DNA of 64,000 nt from Tretioscincus oriximinensis (taxonomy: Eukaryota > Chordata > Lepidosauria > Squamata > Gymnophthalmidae): contig JAJVDF010000301.1 of the NCBI GenBank assembly GCA_022410635.1, positions 1,023,401 to 1,087,400 on the forward strand. Reading direction: 5' to 3'. Positions 46,621 to 57,099 of the stretch are shown here, one piece after another; position 1 is the stretch's first letter, and the number at the start of each line of letters is the position of its first letter. A program made the translations under genes and the position numbers. The notes under the pieces are model-generated. The model saw nothing but the letters and a program-made list of their open reading frames with translations. It had not been told where the DNA came from and ran no database searches.

Positions 46621-48555
46621 CTCAGGTGTTTTCCATTCCTATGGATAAAGGTTGTGTGTCAGGGGAACACCTTAGCCAGTTCCAGTCAGATCACTATGGA
46701 AGAGGTCACTATGGCATAAACACCTCCACCAGACTGTTAGAAGTCATCTGTGACTTTTTATGCTATGCTTTTCATTTGGTTTTCTCATGTTATTTTGGCT
46801 AATGTTACTTTATCTTGCAATTGCATTATACAGTATATTGTAATGTTTTAAATATTGTATAGCACATTGTCAATTTTCTCTAGGTAGTTTCAACGTATAT
46901 TTAATTATTTTTATGTGTTTAATTCAATTGTACTTTTGTTGTGATGTGAAATAACCTGTAAATACAAAAACAAAATGTTACATAAAAGTGAAAATCATCC
47001 CCACTCCCCACAANTCTGTTCTCATGCTTTCCAATTGGCAATTACTTTGACAGTTCCTTATGTGCCTGGACCTTCCTTTCTTTGCTTTAAATGTTCTAAG
47101 ATCCCATTCTTTAGGACTGAAGAGGAACTGGGTCTAAAGTAAAGGTGTGACCGCAGCCTTTATTCCCATTTGCATAATTTTCATTTTTGCGTGTTTTCCA
47201 ATATAACGTGCTCTTCTTTCTCTCAGAAAATCAAACGTCTACTCTTTTCCATCAATCTATAAGTGTAGTTAGTTACAAATGGTCACCCAATGTACAACTA
47301 GTGCATTTTAACATACCTCTAGATGATATGGCATCATAAATGACCAATGGAATAGCAAATCAATGTATAAAGTAAAGCACTTTGAGATCAACTGTGAGTG
47401 ATCAGGAAAATTTTGGAGGAGAAATATTAGCCAGTTCAGTGTGTCTTCACTATGCTGTAAATCTATAAAAGGATTTTAATGAAAGTNTGGAATTTGCTAC
47501 CATGTTGGTTACAAACCTAAAACACAGTATGAAATAATACATGTAACTCGAAGTTACCAATGATGAATTAATCTTGATGATAATTGGAGGTGGCATATGG
47601 TTGCAATTAAAAAACAGGGTAAGAGAGCTGCAATTTTCTTTCTGCGATTCACATTTTGTACTGTATCTGTAAATGTCCTTCAATTAAAAAAATCAACTGG
47701 CAGGGAATAGGAAAAACAGCACTTTAAATTAAGTACTATCTGAATGATAGAACAATGAGGAACAGAACAGATACCACAAAGCTGTGATGTTCTTTAGCCA
47801 AGTAAAAAACTTTTGATTGCTTTGTTTCACGAAAACCTTCTAAGTTGTTTCAACCAAATTAAAAATAAAAACAGCCCTGTGACATATGTTTTATCAAGAC
47901 ACTTTGGTCACCTCTCATTTCTGTTGTCATGTTTCCAGCCCCATTATTCAGTGATATGAATGCCTAGTGTTTTTTTCCCAACAAAATATTCCTCTCCAAT
48001 TAATTCTCACTTGTTCCCTTTGCATTTGCAGTGTGTATGTGTTGTGTGCCTGCATATACACATATTTTAACCTAAAGATTCTTTCTGCTAATGTTACCCA
48101 CAGATGACAAGGGCAATTATCATTAAAAACTGAGCAGACGAAAGTTATGGTAATGAGGAGAGAGCAGCAATTCATTCAGTGAAGCTCTGTCAAAGATGAA
48201 AAGAGTAAACTGAGCCTGCTTAAAAAAAATAACAACGCAATTACAACATGTAAAGTAATACAGGGAAAATAATAATTTGCTGGAAAACTGAGAGAAGAGC
48301 AGCGTCTGGCATCTACAAAAAGAAGCAACTTGCAGAAAAGATAATTCACTATATCAAAACCTATTATGAATGACAAATAAACCANCATAAGCAGAAACCT
48401 GTTAATTGCCATGGAACTCAAGCAAAAGCAAAAAATAAATAGATGGAATGGCTGTAGAGGTACCTTGAATATCTTCTCAACTGGATTAACACAAGCAATT
48501 GACAATTTATTCATATGATAATTAATCTGACTCTGCCAAGTTGACTTTCCATTGG
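46621..48555. other. unique AT-rich sequence
   Basis: No supported gene. Reverse frames at 47948-48175 and 48176-48514 are AT-rich and lack motifs. Confidence 0.45.
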
Positions 48556-48558
48556 CAG

Positions 48559-48857
48559 CTACACNCCATGCGTCCTGAAGATGTTTCTTGAAAATTTGTG
48601 TCAGTGTTTGATAGAACTTCCAGATTTACTAACATATGATAGTCACCATAAGAATTTGAATAGGTGTATATGTNAATTCATTCTCCTGAGAGACACAGTT
48701 GATTATGGTATTTGTGTTGCAGGATTTAGACAACTGATAATACACACTACTTTTAAACCTCCTTTAGTTTTGAATAATGAGTTAAATCCATTTTTTTTCT
48801 GGACTGAACCAGCAAAAAATGAATTAAACTCATCTTCAGGACTAAAAGAAGGAAAAT
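48559..48857 (+). CDS. candidate internal exon, unrecognised host gene
   Basis: An acceptor-like ttgactttccattggcag precedes a frame that stays open for 99 codons and ends at an AAT/GTAAGA donor-like site. The peptide includes MFLENLCQCLIELPDLLTYD and PPLVLNNELNPFFFWTEPAK. A second acceptor-like gtgttgcag at 48714-48722 would give a shorter exon with the same frame. I do not recognise the product. The single N at 48674 falls inside. Chance cannot be excluded. The argument is the combination of acceptor, donor and protein-like composition. Confidence 0.35.
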
Positions 48858-48978
48858 GTAAGACAAGTTGAACAACCCTGTTTTCAGACAGGGATGGTTC
48901 AATTAATGAATTGATTAATTTACCTAATTAATTCGTTCAAACTGAACTGGTTGAATTCAAACAGAATTTGAACATCCC

Positions 48979-48997
48979 TACTCTCTCTCTCTCTCCC
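48979..48997. repeat. CT microsatellite
   Basis: Short run of ctctctctctctctc. Confidence 0.8.
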
Positions 48998-49167
48998 TAG
49001 CTATCTGTTATCTTGCATGACTAAAAATACATTACCAGGAACTGCAAGAGTGCAGGGCATGCTACTGAAATGGAGCAGAAATGAAGGGCTATCTATTCAA
49101 CGTGTTTAAGGTTAGAGAACAAGAATTCACCAGCATCAAAGGCTGTAATCAGATACAGCAAACCCGA

Positions 49168-49192
49168 TACCATCATCATCATCATCATCATC
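49168..49192. repeat. ATC/CAT microsatellite
   Basis: Seven or so cat units. It makes a false poly-His stretch in the forward frame 49081-49368. Confidence 0.85.
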
Positions 49193-49379
49193 TTTGGGGC
49201 ACCTTTGAAGCTTTTGAGATGGAATTGTTCTCACACCAGTCTACCCTTCCTCTGCTCATCAACTATATTAGAAAAGATGAATGGGATACATTTTTGGACT
49301 GCACGGGTGTGGCATTTGCCATTTTAAAGGTTTGTATTTTGTTTTGTACTTACTGTTTTATCCCATAGGGAGGGGGAAG

Positions 49380-50595
49380 AGCAGGCAGGGGCATGGTTTC
49401 CTCATTCCCAAGTTGGTAGGGGATGAGGCTGGAGGAGCCAGCAAATGAGGCCTCAAGTAGNCAGCTGGTCATAATATAAAAGGAGGACTAACCAGGGCTA
49501 CTGGCCTTTCTGTTGGCATGACTTGANGTTATAAGCAAGTCACTACTCCACTGTCAGTCAGCATTCGAGAGGTGGGGCTGCAGTGTGTTTGCGGCCTTTA
49601 TGTTTGGGTGACTTGACGTTATAAGCAAGTTTACAGGAGGTCCGCTGCTAGCCTGCATCTGAGNTTGGGGCTGGAGCGTATGGAGGCCATATTGAAACTA
49701 GGCCTAGGCTGAAACTAATCTAGTGCTGCCTGTCACTTTCAATACGAACTGTGGAATGTTTCCAATTCGCTGATGTTAGGAGTGTGTGCTCTGGTTATGG
49801 TGCTGGGAGTCTCAGCAGTCATGGGTGCTGGCTTAGATCCCAGGTATTATAGTGTGGCACCGCTAGCCTGGAAGGTCTGAGTACCTGGGGCCTCAGGTAG
49901 GGGTCNCCACAACAGGCCATATGCTATTGGTCTCAATCTGAAAAGAGCCAAAGTTTCCAGCTGGAGCCATTGCATGATTCTGTCATTTTGTGTAATGGCT
50001 TTAGGCATGTTGGTCACTCAAGCATCTCTCAGCTATCCTCATGATATCTTCAGGAATCAAACAGGCGAGTCCTTGGAGTGGGTTAGGTGAACATGAGTAT
50101 GTGAACATGCAGCCTTTATACTCCAGGTTCAAAAACATATATGAGATCACCATCACTGTCCAAGCTTCCTCTTGGCACAGCCTAAGGAGGCTATATGTCT
50201 ATTGATGCACTCGCCTGTGCAAATNTTTAGGAGAACCAATAAACAACCATATCTGCTGCTGTTCTTTTTACTTCTCATGGGGAAAACTACATGTTACGTT
50301 ATATTTATGTTACTTACTGCTCTGATTATTGCAGCCTGTTAAAATTTAAGTGAAAAATAAGGACTGTTATATGAGCCTTAATAAACCCTTGACCATTTAA
50401 GAGAAAGTCTCCTGAGAACAAATAAGCAGGANAAATGAACCATTTTTCACACTGAAGTGGCTCATTACTAAAGGAGGTTTTCCCCCTCATCACTACTCCA
50501 ATCATAAGATGACATGATGGGAATTAGATTGTGTTTTCATGTGCCTTATACTTCAGTTCACTTCAATAAAGAATAAATGTTTTCTTCTCTATAAT
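49380..50595. other. unique sequence with a local repeat
   Basis: The motif tgacttga-n/c-gttataagca occurs at 49519-49539 and 49609-49630, each preceded by ggccttt, so a diverged unit of about 90 bases is repeated. The region 49380-49920 is GC-richer than its surroundings. No gene recognised. Confidence 0.4.
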
Positions 50596-50600
50596 TTAAG

Positions 50601-50654
50601 GGCAAAGAAAAGACTTCTAAATGCTATTCCCAGCCATCAAAAAAGCCATCCAAG
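50601..50654 (+). CDS. candidate 54-bp micro-exon, unrecognised host gene
   Basis: The block is preceded by ttttcttctctataatttaag (a pyrimidine-rich acceptor) and followed directly by gtatgt, a good donor. It is 54 nt long, divisible by three, open in phase 0, and encodes GKEKTSKCYSQPSKKPSK, a basic linker-like peptide. Both splice signals are good for such a short block. It would be in line with the forward candidates at 48559-48857 and 52163-52332, though phases do not join directly to the latter. Confidence 0.35.
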
Positions 50655-51150
50655 GTATGTTTAGTTCCTTTTTATTAAGGACCTTTCTACACTTGGCAAT
50701 ACTGTAGATCAGGCTTCTCTTCTGCATGCAATTACAGTTTAAGCAAGACCCTTCCTCCTCTTAGCAGTTTCCATTCATATAGGCTGTTGACCTGACATAC
50801 AAAATACTGCACAGATTTGATTGACGAGTAGTCCTCTTTTATTTCTTACTTTTAATTGAAGTAAGTATCATTTAAAGGATTACTGGTATTCCAGCATTGT
50901 ATATTTACTGGTTGGTATACCATGGAAAAACTTATTTATGTATGACAACAAAATGCACTACCAAAACACCACCCTCTTCAGAAATCTGGATGCCAAAGTG
51001 TTCCCTTTTTCCAGCTCCAAAGTTGGTGCATGCTTCAGAGCTGGTGCAAGGACTTGCATGGAAAAAAATTCAGTGTGAACAGCATTGTTAATACCACTGT
51101 CGCTAGATGCTTTATATGACTACTTTAAAGAAACACAATAGTTACATGTA

Positions 51151-51262
51151 CTTAAGAACATAAGAATATAAGAGGAGCCGTGCTGAATCATGCCCATCTA
51201 GTCCAGCATTCTGTCTCACACAGAGGCTCATCATTTGCACCTGGGCAAACTAAACAGAGGAA
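51151..51262 (-). mobile_element. CR1/L3 LINE 3' end fragment
   Basis: It starts taagaacataagaatataag, then catctagtccagcattctgt and ctcacacagaggctcatca, ending gcacctgggcaaactaaac. This is the same 3' terminus as copies A and B, 5' truncated after about 110 bases. Confidence 0.85.
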
Positions 51263-51724
51263 GGCAATGATATGTGGCAGTGTAGCACAAAGTCCCATGA
51301 AAGTGGGGGCCTAGCAACAAATCATCGAGCAATGAAGGATTCCTAGATGTTGCTGTCAGGGTGCTGCCATCCTCTTCTGTCAATCACACCAGCAGCCACA
51401 CGTAATATTCTAGGTAGGTGCGATTGAATATAGCCCACTATATCCTGAAAATGCACTGTGGCTACATGTGTGGAAGCAGCTATAGACACTAGACACATTA
51501 AAGTAGCTGAGAGAAACCCTCACATTTTACCTTAAACTTTGTTTAAACCTCATTCATTTCAGAGTTCTACCTAGTTTCTACTGCATAAAATTTACATATC
51601 TGCTAAAATAAATATTACTGTGGATCAGGGAGCACAATCTTTCCTCCACTTCCATCTCCACCTGTAAAGCCAACATCTATAGCATCTTATCTTTGCAAGC
51701 TGTGATACTAGGTGATTAATAATA

Positions 51725-51970
51725 CTGGTGAGAGCCAGTTTGGTGTAGTGGTTAGTGTTGGACTCATACCTGGTAGTCTCCTGGTTCGATTNCCCACTCC
51801 TCCATGAAAGCCAGCTGGGTGACCTTGGGCTAGTCACAGTTCTTTGAACTCTCTCAGCCCCACCTACTCCATAGGGTGCCTGTTGTGGAGAAAGCAACAA
51901 AAGCTATGTGCGCTACCCTATGGTTAGCCGCCCTGAGACCTTTGGGTATAGGGCGGGATACAAGTACAAA

Positions 51971-52005
<35 letters not shown>
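51725..52005 (+). mobile_element. Sauria-type tRNA-derived SINE, near complete
   Basis: The head gagagccagtttggtgtagt, ggttagtgttggactcatac and a B-box-like ggttcgattnccc give a tRNA-like polymerase III promoter. The body has agccagctgggtgaccttgg, gaactctctcagccccacct and gcctgttgtggagaaag. The 3' end gccgccctgagacctttggg, tatagggcgggatacaagta is followed by an AAATA-type tail of about 40 bases. This is the best Sauria SINE copy in the window. Confidence 0.93.
51966..52005. repeat. AAATA/TAAA tail microsatellite
   Basis: Around ten aaat units form the SINE tail. Confidence 0.9.
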
Positions 52006-52006
<1 letters not shown>

Positions 52007-52162
52007 AAGAAATTTGGTGTTCAGTGAATTTTTTCCCATTGGTTCACAGCCACCCTTCAAATATTAGCTCTCCAACTATTCTTTCAGCTCAGCTTAAATA
52101 TATAACTTCCCATCCAGGGGGTGAAGACTGAAGGGATGCTAGATATTTCATGCAGGATCAAA

Positions 52163-52332
52163 TTTATCTTTTTTCAGTGTCAGAAGCAATAAGAAAAATC
52201 AAATTCCTTGAACACCAAAAAGATCATTCAAAGTGGAAAGAAAAGATTCTTTATGCTTTCAAACAAAAGTTATTAATAGAACTTATTTTGCTCAAGAATA
52301 GAGGTTGCCCTGCATTTACAATACAAGTTTAG
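52163..52332 (+). CDS. candidate terminal exon, unrecognised host gene
   Basis: A strong acceptor (atttatcttttttcag, AG at about 52175-52176 or the nearby upstream pyrimidine run) leads into a frame reading VSEAIRKIKFLEHQKDHSKW, then KEKILYAFKQKLLIELILLK and ending CPAFTIQV with a stop at 52330-52332. An AATAAA (52374-52380) follows about 45 bases later, consistent with a last coding exon and polyadenylation signal. The peptide is charged and helix-like. I do not recognise it. The start coordinate is approximate. Confidence 0.35.
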
Positions 52333-52562
52333 GATATATTTTGTGTTTTGCTTTGCCTTAAATATATATCTGTCAAATAAAATCCTATACAAGCAGTAGC
52401 ACACTCTTTGAAGGCATGATTCTAGCAAGAAGAAATTAATTCACAACATCCCCTTTGCAAATAAAATAGATTAATGTTATAGGCAAGAGCAGGAAGAAAC
52501 TAGCATAACAATTTTGAGATGAGTTATAAACATGCCAACAATGACAAAATACTTTAAACATT

Positions 52563-52868
52563 GTTCCTGATGGTGAAGATAATTATAATCCAGAACAAAT
52601 GCCAGTGAGTATAAACTCAAAGGGGGTAAAGGTTGCAATAGAAGCAAACAGGCCATTAACTGCAGCTGAGAAACAGTTTATTTCCCTTATCAGGTTCAAG
52701 GAAAGGAGAAAGAAAATTAAGGATAAAATCTGTGGGATGTTGAGAAAGACAGCAAGAGTTGGCAATGTGATAATGACCACATCATGTGGACAGAACAGAT
52801 TTTTAAAAAAGCAGCAGCTTTGCCATTTAATGAGAACATTGCATGAACGCCATCCAAAATTTCTGTAA
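52563..52868 (+). pseudogene. candidate coding block with stop next to AATAAA, unrecognised
   Basis: The frame runs without a stop from about 52545 through VPDGEDNYNPEQMPVSINSK, the basic block KERRKKIKDK and CHLMRTLHERHPKFL to a stop at 52866-52868, immediately followed by aataaaataaaa. It has about 100 codons, with Lys/Arg-rich composition in the middle. No acceptor with a good pyrimidine tract is visible, so it may be a processed or decayed copy rather than an exon. Product unknown. Confidence 0.3.
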
Positions 52869-52904
52869 TAAAATAAAACCTCGACACATCTCAAATCTGC
52901 ACAC

Positions 52905-53760
52905 TCTTTATTGAAGCTAACAAGGCAAAAACATTATTAACCAACATATACCTAGCAGCATAATACCTTTTCAGACTGGCAGATTCTGTATTCTGCAACC
53001 AAGGGTTTGAATAGTAATCCAACAAAAGGAATGGAAACAAATAAGCCTACTGCTCAAAGCCAAATAATTATACTGTATACAGCTATTATGCTGCACATCA
53101 GTCACATAATGGTACTTATGCTGGAGACCCTCCTCAATCAATTGTGCCCACTATTATCACATGAATAGAAGAGTACATACCAATCATGTGTGCTGCAAAA
53201 AAAGAAAAAAGTACTTACTATGCAGGCACTCCAACCTTCTTCAGGCATCTGAATAAGCAAGGATTTCAGTTGTGTAGATAACAAGTAATATGAAGCAAGG
53301 ACATTTTCAAAGAAATATCTGAGCTGTAGGTGACTGCACAAGGTGTCTTTTGGCAGTTCTTCAGCTTCTCTCTGCAGACCATCTTCTGTTTCTCCACCTT
53401 TCTTCATCTGCTTGTTAATAAATTTGGTACACTTTCTCCACATAAGACTAGCATTATCCCATTCCACAACTGTGCAAATAAATGCCTGCCCCATATTAGA
53501 TATAGACTTGTTTGATGAAGTCCTCAGCCATCCTGCAACTAATCTATTTCAATCCATTTGGAAACACATCAGCACTTGTCCCAGAACAAAGGAAATGCTG
53601 ATTACAGTGTCATATAGCAGCATCTGTGAATTACCACCACAACCTGTGTACCTCTTGCAAATATCTTTATTGGAACCTTGGCATAGATTTAGGCATAGCC
53701 AGACTTCAGCACGACTTGAAAAAGACTGATATGTTCATCTCTGCCCTTGTTCCTAGCAGC
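52905..53760 (-). pseudogene. degenerate coding block on the reverse strand, unrecognised
   Basis: From about 53730 down to 53219 one reverse frame holds roughly 170 codons with a single in-frame stop. Readable parts include AEVWLCLNLC, YTGCGGNSQMLLYD, then MGQAFICTVVEWDNASLMWR, TKFINKQMKK and LRYFFENVLASYYLLSTQLK, rich in Cys, Leu and Trp, like a helical repeat protein. The frame runs into GTAAGT, and only 26 nt later comes tttttgcag followed by a stop, too short for an intron. A reverse AATAAA lies at about 52911-52916. I infer the 3' part of a decayed gene or pseudogene converging on the forward candidates. Function unknown. Confidence 0.35.
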
Positions 53761-53970
53761 AACAGGAAGCTGGACATATCTTGATTCTCACCCAGCTATA
53801 TCAGTATTGGCTGTGATCTCAGTTGACATGAGGTAGTTTAAAGTTTGAAATGTTTTGCTTATGATCTTGCTGGCAGTTCACAGGATGAGGAACTCAGACT
53901 GTCATCCTTTTTAATATTATTTCCCTTTATAGCACGAGAAACACTTTGCGATTTTTATTAGCCTTTATGC

Positions 53971-54157
53971 TAGGCTGACCAGATGACCCCTTTTTGGGGG
54001 GTTGAAAACCCATTTTGGGGGTACCTCTTGTTTTTTTCGGAGGAAAAAAAATNAAAAAAAATCTTTTGAAAATATTTTTCTCAGAAAAAACTGGGAAGCA
54101 NCCAAAACTGGGTTTTCAACACTACCACTACCCAAAAGGGGTCATCTGGTCTGTCTA
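53971..54157. mobile_element. foldback MITE copy 4 (8-bp TSD)
   Basis: Termini taggctgaccagatgacccc and ggggtcatctggtctgtcta. The exact duplication ctttatgc flanks it (53963-53970 and 54158-54165). It has two internal Ns and is 187 bp long. Confidence 0.92.
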
Positions 54158-54165
54158 CTTTATGC

Positions 54166-54628
54166 AGTTATTTGGGCAGTTTTTACACTTGAAACCACAT
54201 AAGGCTTTCCTTTGTTCTACACAATTTGCTCTCTTTCCTTAAAAAACAACAACCACACATTCTTTTTCATGCCATTCAACTTCTGATGGGCAAGTCATGG
54301 TTCCACCAATAGAAATAAATTTCTTATAGTGACATTCTCAGTGAAAGTACCATGAAACTTCCAGTGTAGCTGTCCAGATAATTGAGACAGACTGTTCTAG
54401 TGCCCTGTACATCTACTGAGAATGTAGCATTTTCAGAATTCTTTAAAGAGCCATGTGGAAACATTACGGTAAACTGCTCTGCACTATGAGCAGTGACACA
54501 TGTGATAGATAAGCAATTATGACTCCTTCATATGAATGCAGCTATATTCTACAGAAGTACAGTACTCTTCTAAGCTCATGGCAGCATGAGTATAGTGTCC
54601 ATACAAATTCGATACTCATTCGTACAAA
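54166..54628. other. unique sequence between two MITE copies
   Basis: No gene or repeat recognised. Confidence 0.5.
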
Positions 54629-54827
54629 TAGACTGACCAGATGACCCCTTTGGGGGGAGTGTAGAAACCTGGTTTTGGAGTGCCTCGTGTTTTTTGCTGA
54701 GGAAAAAAATTCAAAAAAAGATTTTTTTTCGAGAAATTATTTTTTCCCCCCTCGGGAAAAAACGGGAGGCATTGCAAAACCGGGTTTTCAACCCACCCAC
54801 CCCAAAAGGGGTCATCTGGTCAGCCTA
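54629..54827. mobile_element. foldback MITE copy 5
   Basis: Termini tagactgaccagatgacccc and ggggtcatctggtcagccta. The flanks cgtacaaa and gtacatag are only partly alike, so the target duplication is uncertain. It lies about 470 bp from copy 4. Confidence 0.87.
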
Positions 54828-56148
54828 GTACATAGGACTTGAAAATGTCAGCAAAAAGTCCTTTAAAATTCAGAATCATATCTGATGACCAAGGAAAATT
54901 CATCAGATACAGAGAGCAGGAAAAATAGCTACCTTCATTTTCCTCTGCTCTTCAAAATTCTATGATTATCATTGATTCAAATACACTAAAATGTATTTAA
55001 TTTGATGTTTTCTAGGAATTGTGCCAGATTGGGCTTTGATAATTGAGTTGCCATGTATTCTGAACCCTAATGAGCTTCCTTTCTTTTTTCTCCAAACAGG
55101 TATTTTAATATTGACACCTCAGATGAGGCAATTCCAGTATTACCCATAATCTAGGAAGTTCAAATTGGCTTCATTAGGCAAAAAAATAATGGTCTAGGAA
55201 AGAACAAACAGTACAGCCCTGTGCATGATACCATAGACAAAAAGAAGCTGCTGCCAACACTTTTCTGACCCCTGGCCAAATTATTTCATCAGATATAATT
55301 CCTTACGCCAAAAAATTTACCTCTTAGACAGCTCTATGACATGTTTGTGTGTTTAGTGTCAGGAAAGCAATACCTTTCACACATCTCATCTCAGAAGCTT
55401 TTTACAGTGAGATATACTGTGGAAAGGCATAAGCCTGCAGCCTAGACTAGCAGATGTATTTTCTACTCTTCAGCCTTCCAGAACAGCAGGAACATACAAG
55501 GTTATAATCCTGCAGACATTTGCAANGTCTTAAAAAGTCATTAACTATCTTAACTCAGAAAACATCTGCAAAGCCAGCTGCACATAGGCAACACCAAAGA
55601 GTGAGAGGAAAACAAAGTAATAAATTCTTTTTTAAAAAAACTGAGCTGACANCCATAAATGCTGCTGAATGGCTATTTTTGCTGAGAGACAAACATACAA
55701 TCTGTTACAAAAGGAAAGAAGGAAAAAAGATTGATTTGTTATCATTTTATGTAAAGCAATGTTATGAGCATTTTTGTGTACGTGTGCAATTCATAACATG
55801 AAAATTGGTAACAGCATTGCAAAAGAAATGGCCATAAAGATGGAGCAAATGTTCTTAATGTTACAGAGAGCCACTTGATAGGGGGCATCTATTCATTCCC
55901 AAGATAAAAACAAAAGCAGCTAGTATCAATGACCAGGAATTTTATTTGAATTAGAACCATGGACAGAAGAAAAATCAATAAGGCCTTAATTTTTTTATAA
56001 TATTTGGAAGTTTAATAATAATTCCATTACTGTAAATCTTTCTAACAACTGGCTTGTCAGATATTTCCATATATCATTGCTAATCTTGATCAAAGAAAAT
56101 AAAAAATGCACTTCCTTGAAGAATGAAAACATGATCTGGTTATACATG
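54828..56148. other. unique AT-rich sequence
   Basis: No clear repeats. On the reverse strand about 55998-56120 is open (SNDIWKYLTSQLLERFTVME and so on) after an AG, a weak exon-like candidate in the same orientation as 52905-53760. Confidence 0.4.
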
Positions 56149-56149
56149 T

Positions 56150-56655
56150 GATTGTTTGCATTTCTATACCACCTTATATACCCAAATGTAGGGAAGGAAT
56201 TGTTTTTTTCAACCAAAGGCCAGGTTAAAAAGAAGTCTTCCGAATGCATACAGAGATGGTGACTGATGCACCTCAATGGGAAGAGTATTCTATGGTCTGG
56301 GAGTTGCCATGGAGAGGGAATTCTGTTCTGGATTTCCACTCTGTTTGCTACTAAAAGTAGTGGCATAACCAGTACTCCTCCTCTGCAGATCTTAAGGCCC
56401 AGGCAGGTTGACTGGCAGCCAATGAAACTCTTTCAAGACCAGCTTGATATATGTCCAGTCCAGATGTTCTAGTCAGCAGTCTAACGGCTGCATTTTGAAC
56501 CAGCTGCAGTTTCCAAACTGTTTTCACTGGCAGCCCCATGTAATCTGGACGTTACCAGAGCATAAATTATTATGGCCAGATCTTTCCTATCCTGAACTGA
56601 CTGTAATTGGTGAACCAGATGTAGCTGGAAATAGGCACCTTTGGCCACCTTTTCT
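56150..56655 (-). mobile_element. L2-like LINE fragment
   Basis: A reverse frame gives MGLPVKTVWKLQLVQNAAVR and then LLTRTSG, the conserved GLP-KTV-KLQLVQNAAARLL block that follows RT in L2-group elements. It is the same family as 33352-33975 in opposite orientation. The 3' end, near 56160, is the decayed tatataaggtggtatagaa. The copy has lost most of ORF2. Confidence 0.78.
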
Positions 56656-56859
56656 GATTCTTTTTCTATTATTTATCCAGTTACAGAACATGGGGCAGGA
56701 TAGAAGTCTAAATAAAGAACTAAAATTGTACACCCACTTTGTAATGTCTACTAATTTTTTTATAGTTATGATTAGTCAGCACTCATATTCTTCTTCTGAT
56801 AGCAATGTTTAGTGGCTTTCTCCACTCTTTCCTTGGAAGCTCTGGTAGGTCAAACTATA

Positions 56860-57050
56860 GCCCATCTTTTCCAACAACCTGCCTCAGACCAAGTGCTTCT
56901 GGGCACCTCAAGCACACGGAAAAGGCGAAACTTTCACATGTTCTTAACTCCCTGAGAATGTTTTTCAGAGACATCCAGCCTATCTGTTCAACCTGAAGAC
57001 AATACCTAAGCATCATTTCTAGTATCCATGGATACATATTAAGTCCCACA
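56860..57050 (-). pseudogene. weak exon-like block, unrecognised
   Basis: The reverse frame ending near 56855 reads QVEQIGWMSLKNILRELRTC, then ESFAFSVCLRCPEALGLRQ. It is bounded by cttcag on the upstream side and a CAG/GTTGTT on the downstream side, compatible with an exon of about 115 bases, although the donor is poor. It has the same orientation and Cys/Leu-rich flavour as 52905-53760. It may also be repeat-derived. Confidence 0.2.
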
Positions 57051-57099
57051 CAGGAAGGAAAGACTGTTATTTACAGTTCATTTGTACTGTACATGTGTA

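Noticed and set aside
49081..49368. Forward frame containing a run of seven His
   Set aside because: The run is a CAT microsatellite. The flanks have no supporting signals.
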